NCBI GenBank assembly: GCA_023701285.1
Contig: JAMPXH010000029.1
Coordinates: 1 to 38,507 of the forward strand
From: Candidatus Didemnitutus sp.
GTDB taxonomy: Bacteria; Verrucomicrobiota; Verrucomicrobiia; Opitutales; Opitutaceae
DNA length: 38,507 nucleotides
Direction: 5' to 3'
This document shows, piece by piece, positions 33,382 through 38,507 of this stretch (positions are counted from its first letter, which is position 1; the number at the start of each line of letters is the position of its first letter). The position numbers were made by a program, and so were the translations under genes. A model generated the notes under the pieces. That model saw only the letters and a list, made by a program, of their open reading frames with translations. It was not told the origin of the DNA and ran no database searches.

Positions 33382-35175
33382 TTATTTCTTCTTCTTCGGC
33401 GTGACGTTTTTCATGCCGCCCGGAGCGGGCTTGTCCGGACGCTTCTCGAGCGCGGGCTCGGGGAGGCGGTTGATGACGAGCTGCTGGCCGATGGTGAAGA
33501 GGCCGTTGACGGTGGAGTAGAGCGCGAGGGCGCAGGAGAAGTTGTAGCAGAACAGCGTGAAGATCCACGGCATGATCTTGAACATCATCGCCTGGGCGTT
33601 GTCGGTCGTCGGCGTGGGCGTGAGGCGCATCTGGATGATCATCGTGGCGCCCATGAGCACCGGCATGATGTTGAGCGGGAGGCCAAAGACGCGGGCGACG
33701 GTGTCGGGCGCGCTGAGGTCGGGCGCCCAGAGGAATGCGGCGTAGCGCAGCTCCGAGGCGCTCTGGAGCATCGAGAAGAAGCCGATGAAGAACGGGATCG
33801 TGATCAGGATCGGGATGCAGCCGCCGAGGGGGTTGACCTTGTAGTCCTTGTAGAGGCGCATCATGGCCTCCTGCGCCTTCTGGGGCTGGTCTTTGTATTT
33901 CTCGCGGATCTCCGTCATCATCGGCATGAGCTTCGACATGCGTTTGGAGGAGCGGGAGGCGGCGATCGTGAAGGGGACGAAGACGACCTTGAGGATGAGC
34001 GTGGTGATGACGATGGCCCAGCCCCAGCCCCACTTGAGGTTCTCGCCGCCGATCCAGCCGTGGACCTTGTTCATGATCGTGACGAGGAGCTTGGCGAACC
34101 AGCCGAAGAAGCCGAACTGCATGGCCTTGTCCTCGTCCTTCTTGAAGTTGTCGGTGTCGGAGAGGCGGGTGTATTCCTTCGGGCCGGCGTAATAGGTGGC
34201 GCCCCACACGGTGGAGGCGTTGGCGGCGAGGGGCTTCACGTCGAAGAACGCGAGGCCGGTGACGCCGTAGGCGCGGCGGTCCTCGACCGGGGCCATCGGG
34301 TAAACCTTCACGCGCTCGACGCGCACGCCGGTGCCGGGCTCGTCAGGCGTGAGGATGGCGGCGAAGAACTGGTTCTTCACCGAGGCCCACTGGACGCTGG
34401 CGGGGCGGTCGAGGTAGGGGAGGTCGACCTTCGAGCCGATGCCGAAGGAGCTGAGGAAGCCGCCGCCCTCGAGCTTGCTGCGCTCGATGTGTTCGAAGTC
34501 CTCGCCGTCGTAGTAACCGACGTTGAGGTAGAGACCGTAGTCCTCGGTGTTGACGGGTGCGGCGGTGCCGAGGTTGACGGCGGCGCGCGGGAGCGGGAGC
34601 GGGTTGGCGCCGAGGTTGCGGAAGGTGGTCTCGTGGCGGATCTGGTAGGGATCGCCGCTGCCGGCGCCGAGGAGGGCGTAGCGGCGCGTGATCTCGAGCT
34701 GGTCGCCGATGCGGGCGCGATAGACGACCTCGGAGGCGGTCTGCGAGACGAGCTCGTAGCGGGCGTCCTTGTCCGCGCCGGGGAAGTCGGCGAAGCTCAG
34801 GGCGGGCGCGGCGTGCGGGGCGTTCATCACGTAGCGGGCTTCCTCGCCGCGGGCGATGGCGTGCTTGCGCAGGGCGATGCTGTCGATGGCGCCGCCGGCG
34901 TTGGTGAACTTCACCTCGACGTAGTCATTGCGCAGCGTGGTGAACTCCGCGGGAGCGGCGCTCGGCGTGGTCGGGGCGGTGAGGGTGGCGTCGGCGGGCG
35001 ACTTGGCGGCGCCGGGGACGGGTGCCTCGTTGCTGGCGAGCGGGCCCTGGGCGGTCTCGGTGGTGCCGGTGGTCGGGCGCGGCGGCGGTTGCGGGGCCAG
35101 CCGGGCGCTGAAGTAGAAGCTGGCCATGGCTGCGACAAGCAGCAGGACGCCGATGACGGTGTTCTTTTTGTCCAT
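33382..35175 (-). CDS. yidC: Membrane protein insertase YidC
   Basis: This 597-residue Oxa1-superfamily insertase is of the Gram-negative type. MDKKNTVIGVLLLVAAMASF gives the first helix. A Pro/Ala/Thr-rich linker follows, then a large periplasmic domain (about residues 80-360). The insertase core has VFVPFTIAASRSSKRMSKLM with the groove arginine, the NPLGGCIPILITIPFFIGFF segment and MPWIFTLFCYNFSCALALYS. It ends in a Lys-rich tail (NVTPKKKK). It inserts and folds inner-membrane proteins with or without SecYEG. The start overlaps the yidD stop by one base (TAATG). Confidence 0.96.
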   Translation of the reverse strand: MDKKNTVIGVLLLVAAMASFYFSARLAPQPPPRPTTGTTETAQGPLASNEAPVPGAAKSPADATLTAPTTPSAAPAEFTTLRNDYVEVKFTNAGGAIDSIALRKHAIARGEEARYVMNAPHAAPALSFADFPGADKDARYELVSQTASEVVYRARIGDQLEITRRYALLGAGSGDPYQIRHETTFRNLGANPLPLPRAAVNLGTAAPVNTEDYGLYLNVGYYDGEDFEHIERSKLEGGGFLSSFGIGSKVDLPYLDRPASVQWASVKNQFFAAILTPDEPGTGVRVERVKVYPMAPVEDRRAYGVTGLAFFDVKPLAANASTVWGATYYAGPKEYTRLSDTDNFKKDEDKAMQFGFFGWFAKLLVTIMNKVHGWIGGENLKWGWGWAIVITTLILKVVFVPFTIAASRSSKRMSKLMPMMTEIREKYKDQPQKAQEAMMRLYKDYKVNPLGGCIPILITIPFFIGFFSMLQSASELRYAAFLWAPDLSAPDTVARVFGLPLNIMPVLMGATMIIQMRLTPTPTTDNAQAMMFKIMPWIFTLFCYNFSCALALYSTVNGLFTIGQQLVINRLPEPALEKRPDKPAPGGMKNVTPKKKK

Positions 35176-35537
35176 TAGGAAAGGGAGCGTTGGGCGGTGA
35201 GCGGCGGGCGGCCCGCGGAGGCGGACGCGCGCACGGAGGTGCAGGAAAAACGGCGGGGCGGCACCGGGTCGAGTCCGCCCGGGTGCCAGGGGCCGCACTT
35301 GGCGAGGCGGCGGAGTGCGAGCCAGAGGCCGGCGGCGACGCCGTGCTCGCGGAGCGCCTGCTGCGCGTAATGCGAGCAAGTCGGCGCGAAGCGGCAGCCG
35401 CACATCGGTGCGGCCACGGCGAAGGCCGGGGAAATCGTCTTTTGGTAAACCCAGATCGCGCCCGTGAGCAGACTCACGACACCGCGCCCGAGGGCGGCGG
35501 GGAATCCCGGGGCGGGAAGCGGCGTGGGCTCAGGCAT
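35175..35537 (-). CDS. yidD: Membrane protein insertion efficiency factor YidD
   Basis: This 120-residue protein has the YidD core: IWVYQKTISPAF, then CGCRFAPTCSHYAQQALREHG, LALRRLAKCGPWHPGG and LDPVP. The conserved cysteines and the PTCSxYA motif are intact. The C-terminal tail (FSCTSVRASASAGRPPLTAQ) is longer and less conserved than usual. YidD helps YidC-dependent membrane insertion. It lies between rnpA (8-base overlap) and yidC (1-base overlap), the standard order. The ATG at 35537 is preceded by GTCCTCCC. Confidence 0.95.
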   Translation of the reverse strand: MPEPTPLPAPGFPAALGRGVVSLLTGAIWVYQKTISPAFAVAAPMCGCRFAPTCSHYAQQALREHGVAAGLWLALRRLAKCGPWHPGGLDPVPPRRFSCTSVRASASAGRPPLTAQRSLS

Positions 35538-35937
35538 GGGAGGACGGCGGTTGGGCGGCGGGCGGAGCCAGCTTGCGACAGGCTTGGACGAACCGTTGTG
35601 CCACCTCGGAAAACTCCATCCGCAGCAGCGCGGGACGGGCGGTGAGGATGAGGTCGAGGCCGGCGGGCACGAGGGCTTGGTGCTGGCGGAAGACTTCGCG
35701 CAGGCGGCGCTTGGCGCGGGCGCGGGCGACGGCGTTGCCGACCGAAGCGCGCGAGGCGACCACGCCCACGCGGGCGGGATCGGTGGCGGCGTCCGACGAA
35801 CGCGCGCACCACACGAGCAGGAACGCGCCGCAATCGGTGCGGCGGCCGTGCTCGCGCACAGCGCCGAAGTCGCGGTTGCGCTTCACGCGCTGGAAGGCGC
35901 GGAGGCGCTGCGACGGCGGGCGGTCAGCGCCGGGCAC
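35530..35937 (-). CDS. rnpA: Ribonuclease P protein component RnpA
   Basis: This 135-residue basic protein is the protein subunit of RNase P, which cuts the 5' leader from pre-tRNA with the M1-type RNA. The RNR motif is VGNAVARARAKRRLREVFR. FQRVKRNRDFGAVREHGRR near the start contacts the leader and pre-tRNA. VGVVASRASVGNAV matches the central strand-helix crossing. A Pro-rich tail follows. It is 12 bases downstream of rpmH. The RNase P RNA gene is not in this window as far as I can see. Confidence 0.95.
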   Translation of the reverse strand: MPGADRPPSQRLRAFQRVKRNRDFGAVREHGRRTDCGAFLLVWCARSSDAATDPARVGVVASRASVGNAVARARAKRRLREVFRQHQALVPAGLDLILTARPALLRMEFSEVAQRFVQACRKLAPPAAQPPSSHA

Positions 35938-35949
35938 GGCGGAGAGGAA

Positions 35950-36087
35950 TCAAACGACCGTCAGCCGCTTGCGGCCCTTGCGACGGCGGGAGGAGAGGAC
36001 TTTGCGACCGCCCTTGGTGGCCTTGCGGGCGCGGAAACCAATCTTGCGGGCGCGCTTTTTGCGGTGCGGACGGAATGTAGGTTGCAT
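35950..36087 (-). CDS. rpmH: 50S ribosomal protein bL34
   Basis: This 45-residue, strongly basic protein reads [20 protein letters not shown] and then continues through [20 protein letters not shown] to RLTVV. The start [19 protein letters not shown] and the RRRKGRKRL end are diagnostic of bL34. It is the first gene of the rpmH-rnpA-yidD-yidC operon. This operon commonly lies near dnaA and the origin, though no dnaA is in the window. The start is preceded by TTTTTTTAACAAAACC, unlike the C-rich leaders of most genes here. Confidence 0.97.
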   Translation of the reverse strand: MQPTFRPHRKKRARKIGFRARKATKGGRKVLSSRRRKGRKRLTVV

Positions 36088-36111
36088 GGTTTTGTTAAAA
36101 AAAGAGGACCA

Positions 36112-36140
36112 AAGTCAGTGGAGGGCCCCGGGGGTGTCAA
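36112..36140 (-). promoter_or_regulatory. Possible rpmH promoter
   Basis: On the minus strand a perfect -35 hexamer TTGACA (36140-36135) lies about 50 bases upstream of the rpmH start. The -10 at 17 bases (TGACTT) is weak, so the assignment rests on the -35 and position. The remainder of the 304-bp spacer to 36391 shows no gene. Confidence 0.4.
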
Positions 36141-36391
36141 GCGCGGGCTCGGCCGAGCAAAGCGGTAAATCCGGCGGCGGAAACCCCAAATGCGCCGCTT
36201 TTTCCACCTGCAGGCGGGTCTGTCGGCCTCGGCGGAGCGGGCGGCGGGCGGGTATTTTCCGGTCGGGCCGGCCCGCCAAACGGCGCGGCGGGCAATGGGC
36301 TGGCCTCGGTGCGCGTCTTGTGAACAGCTTGGGGGCAGATTCCCTTTGCCTCCGCCCGGCGCGAACACACGGTGGGGCGCGTGTCCGACCC

Positions 36392-37321
36392 ATGCAAAAA
36401 GACCCCTTCACCGGAGGAGAAACATTCCTCGAAGGCCCCCGGATCCCCGGCGGCGAAGCATGGAGCGCGATTCTGGACCGTCACGGGCAACGACTTCGGG
36501 CGCTCGATCAAGTGGGCGCGAAAGCAGCCCAATGCGCTATCGGAACAGATAAAGACCGCGCACTCGTCCTCGCCCAAGGAGACGAAGTAGGCCTGCTCGA
36601 GCTCGCCGAGCCGCGCTGGGCGGAGCTGGGCGACGCGATCCGCGCCTTCCGCGCCACGCTGCCGCTGGTGCGGCTGGAGGATTTCGGCTTCGACTCGGAA
36701 TCGGATGACCCCTTCGAGGCCAACACCGCCCGCCTGCACCGCATCGGCGGCGGCGTGGAGGCGCTGGCCTTCGCGGACTGCGACCGCTCCGTCTATAAAT
36801 TCTTCCTCTTCCGCGAGGGCGGCGACGTCGGGGCGACCTTTCATTTCGAGCGCGGCGAGGACGGGTTGCTCCAGGCGACCGCCATCCCCGGCAGTTACCG
36901 CCGGCTCTTCGAAAAACTGCGCCTCACGCACGTGCTGGGCATGCCCACGGAGATCGCCGGCATCACGCCCGAGGGCGTGCTCGTGGCGAAACAGACCTAC
37001 GGCCGGCCGCTCCCGGAAAAAGCCGACGTCTCCGGGCTCGACCCCGCGCGCCTCATCCCGATCCCGTCGCGCTTCCTGCGCGCCGACCGCGATCACCCGC
37101 GGCTGGCCTTCCTCGACGACGCGCCGTGGCTCGTGGCCGACACGCACGACCGCAACGTCGTGCGCGCGGAGGACGGCTCGTTGCGCGTCATCGACCTCGT
37201 CGCCGCGCCGCTGGATGCGCCGTTGCTGGAGAAGCTGCCGCTCTTCCGCGACTGGATCGCCCGCGCCCGGCTCGACCCGCACGCCGAGATCCTCGCGCCG
37301 GTGAACGACGATGAGCTTTAA
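36392..37321 (+). CDS. Stand-alone kinase-fold protein related to polyvalent-protein kinases
   Basis: This 309-residue soluble protein begins MQKDPFTGGETFLEGPRIPG, preceded by CCGACCC. Residues about 100-275 follow the pattern of the small kinase domain described in phage and mobile-element polyvalent proteins. VYKFFLF contains a possible ATP-contacting Lys136. FEKLRLTHVLGMPTEIAGI and GVLVAKQTYGRPLPE follow. The catalytic-type segment is VADTHDRNVVRAEDGSLRVIDL, with Asp250, His252, Asn255 and Asp268 at spacings like HxD-x4-N and the metal-binding Asp. No other phage gene is visible. Kinase activity is not established. The first 90 residues are not recognised. Confidence 0.6.
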   Translation: MQKDPFTGGETFLEGPRIPGGEAWSAILDRHGQRLRALDQVGAKAAQCAIGTDKDRALVLAQGDEVGLLELAEPRWAELGDAIRAFRATLPLVRLEDFGFDSESDDPFEANTARLHRIGGGVEALAFADCDRSVYKFFLFREGGDVGATFHFERGEDGLLQATAIPGSYRRLFEKLRLTHVLGMPTEIAGITPEGVLVAKQTYGRPLPEKADVSGLDPARLIPIPSRFLRADRDHPRLAFLDDAPWLVADTHDRNVVRAEDGSLRVIDLVAAPLDAPLLEKLPLFRDWIARARLDPHAEILAPVNDDEL

Positions 37322-37334
37322 GGCAGGGAGAAAA

Positions 37335-37418
37335 CCACGAATGAACACGAATTGACACGAATATGCCCCCGTAGCCGGTCGGCCCGGAATCTTCGTGTTC
37401 ATTCGTGTCCATTCGTGG
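37335..37418. repeat. CACGAAT palindromic repeat, family A, copy 2
   Basis: Arms at 37335-37362 and 37391-37418 pair over about 25 of 28 positions around a 28-base loop. The arms match the copy at 3728-3812, with the same 10-base spacing of CACGAAT heptamers, while the loop is unrelated. The copy fills the 113-bp spacer between the kinase-like gene and the transporter gene. It contributes false upstream start codons to the latter. Confidence 0.9.
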
Positions 37419-37434
37419 TTCAAAATCTCTGTCC

Positions 37435-38433
37435 TTGAACTCCGCGGCTTCATCACCCGTTGCAAACTGGCTCCGTGCCAACGCGTTTCTCCTTGGGCTC
37501 GGTGTCGCCACCGCGCTCGCCTTCGCCTTCCCCGCGCCGGGCGCACGCGGCGGCTGGATGCATCCGGAGATTCTCGTCAACGCCGGCGTCGCGCTGATCC
37601 TGTTCCTGCAGGGGCTCTCGCTGCCGTTCGAGCGGGTGCGCGCCGGCGCGGCGAACTGGCGGCTGCACCTCATCGTGCAGGCGTTCACGTTCGGGGTGTT
37701 CCCGCTCGTCGGGCTCGCGCTCGACGCCGGGTTGACGGCGCTGTGGCCGGACGCGCCAGCGGCAATCCGCGACGGCTTCCTCTATCTCTGCGTGCTGCCA
37801 TCGACGGTCTCCAGCTCGGTCGTGTTCACCGCCGTGGCGCGCGGCAACACGGTCGGCGCGCTTTTCAACGCGGCGTTCTCGAACGTGCTCGGCGTGCTGC
37901 TGACGCCGGTGCTGGTGCACCTGCTCATGCGCACGACCGGCCAGAGTGCGCCGTTCGGGCCGCTGCTGCTGAAGATCACGGCGCTCACGCTGCTGCCCTT
38001 CGCAGTCGGCGCGGCGCTGCGCCCGCGCGCGGCGGCGTGGATCGACGCGCGCAAGGCCTGGGTCGCGCGCCTGAGCAACGGTGCAATCCTCTTCATGGTC
38101 TACGCGGCGTTCTGCGATTCCGTGCAGGATCAGGTCTGGCAGCGCCACGGAGCGGGGTTGACGGTCAAGGCGCTGGCGCTGGCGGTCGGGCTGTTCGCCT
38201 TCATGTCGCTGCTCATCGCCGGTTCGTGCCGCGCGCTGCGGCTGGGGCGGGAGGATTTCATCGCGGCGTATTTCTGCGCGGTGAAGAAGACGCTGGCGAT
38301 GGGCGTGCCGCTGGCGGTGCTGATCTTCGGCGCCGGCGCGGATCTGTCGCTGATCCTGCTGCCGATCATGTTCTACCACCCGATCCAGCTGCTCGTGAAC
38401 GGCGTGCTGGCGAACCGCTGGGCGCGGAAGTGA
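37435..38433 (+). CDS. SBF-like (YfeH-type) bile acid:sodium symporter family protein
   Basis: About 332 residues with nine or ten membrane segments. ALILFLQGLSLPFERVRAG, GFLYLCVLPSTVSSSVVFTAVARGN and LFNAAFSNVLGVLLTPVLVH are typical of the SBF-like/YfeH group. CAVKKTLAMGVPLAVLIFG and PIMFYHPIQLLVNGVLANRW are the second crossover and end. The group is broadly similar to Acr3 and ASBT transporters, and the substrate is unknown. The TTG at 37435, just after CTGTCC, is the likely start. The frame opens earlier at a GTG (37405), but that lies inside the family A repeat. A family B palindrome begins three bases after the stop. Confidence 0.85.
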   Translation: MNSAASSPVANWLRANAFLLGLGVATALAFAFPAPGARGGWMHPEILVNAGVALILFLQGLSLPFERVRAGAANWRLHLIVQAFTFGVFPLVGLALDAGLTALWPDAPAAIRDGFLYLCVLPSTVSSSVVFTAVARGNTVGALFNAAFSNVLGVLLTPVLVHLLMRTTGQSAPFGPLLLKITALTLLPFAVGAALRPRAAAWIDARKAWVARLSNGAILFMVYAAFCDSVQDQVWQRHGAGLTVKALALAVGLFAFMSLLIAGSCRALRLGREDFIAAYFCAVKKTLAMGVPLAVLIFGAGADLSLILLPIMFYHPIQLLVNGVLANRWARK

Positions 38434-38435
38434 AA

Positions 38436-38507
38436 TGTAGGGCGGGGTCGCCGACCCCCGCCTCAAGCGTGAGGCAACGCTCGCACAAAGGCGGGGTTCG
38501 GCGACCC
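38436..38507. repeat. Palindromic repeat, family B, at window end (truncated)
   Basis: The left arm at 38436-38462 begins TGTAGGGCGGGGTCGCC and closely matches the left arm of the copy inside prmB (13961-13987). The right arm starts at 38490 and is cut by the window end after 18 bases, all of which match the prmB copy. The loop differs in sequence. Its place just after a stop codon is what is expected of a dispersed spacer repeat. Confidence 0.88.

Noticed and set aside
36196-36345. DnaA-box-like words (TTTTTCCACC and TGTGAACAG) upstream of rpmH
   Set aside because: Each matches the 9-base box at only about six positions, and there is no AT-rich unwinding element or dnaA gene nearby.

Overview
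The window is a GC-rich bacterial chromosome segment of about 38.5 kb. It is packed with short-spaced genes and looks like a member of the Verrucomicrobiota, probably Opitutaceae. That placement is an inference from the PEP-CTERM protein, the Gram-negative envelope genes (TonB, RND/TolC, large YidC), the CACGAAT palindromic repeats and the gene content. No rRNA or other phylogenetic marker was available to test it. Few genes have a purine-rich ribosome binding site. Many instead have a C-rich stretch such as TTCCTCCC directly before the start codon.

Layout. 1-3.0 kb: a TonB C-terminal protein cut by the window edge, a SOUL-type protein, an unknown protein, an Mpo1/DUF962 membrane protein and a secreted YceI protein. 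3.1-10.6 kb: a complete histidine operon on the minus strand in the order hisG-D-C-B-H-A-F-IE. It is preceded by a leader peptide with five consecutive His codons and an intrinsic terminator, which together form a classical attenuator. 10.7-15.5 kb: YqeY-like, DUF3574-like, TPR, degenerate rhomboid, PrmB and M48 protease genes. prmB carries an 80-bp palindromic repeat inside its reading frame. 15.6-19.3 kb: a rhodanese plus a DUF3365 haem protein, a methyltransferase, a nitroreductase and a YraQ/ArsP-type permease. 19.5-20.1 kb: a PEP-CTERM discoidin-like protein. 20.2-22.1 kb: an arsR-acr3-arsC arsenic operon with a perfect operator palindrome. 22.4-23.6 kb: two lower-GC genes with integron-cassette-like boundaries. 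23.9-31.6 kb: an eight-gene operon (DUF2892, DUF6132, TolC, membrane-fusion protein, RND pump, rhodanese, DUF3365 haem protein, DUF2892) divergent from an ArsR-family repressor with a Cys-x3-Cys motif. 31.7-33.3 kb: HDOD and YebC genes. 33.4-36.1 kb: the rpmH-rnpA-yidD-yidC operon, which often lies near the replication origin. 36.4-38.4 kb: a kinase-fold protein related to polyvalent-protein kinases and an SBF-like transporter.

How it fits together. The histidine genes form one biosynthetic unit whose expression probably responds to charged tRNA-His. The arsenic operon reduces arsenate and exports arsenite. The large ArsR/RND/rhodanese/haem operon looks like an efflux and detoxification system, possibly for reactive sulfur species. 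Its rhodanese and haem-protein genes have close paralogues side by side 8 kb away, which supports a functional link. Three families of dispersed palindromic repeats are scattered in spacers, and one copy lies inside a gene.
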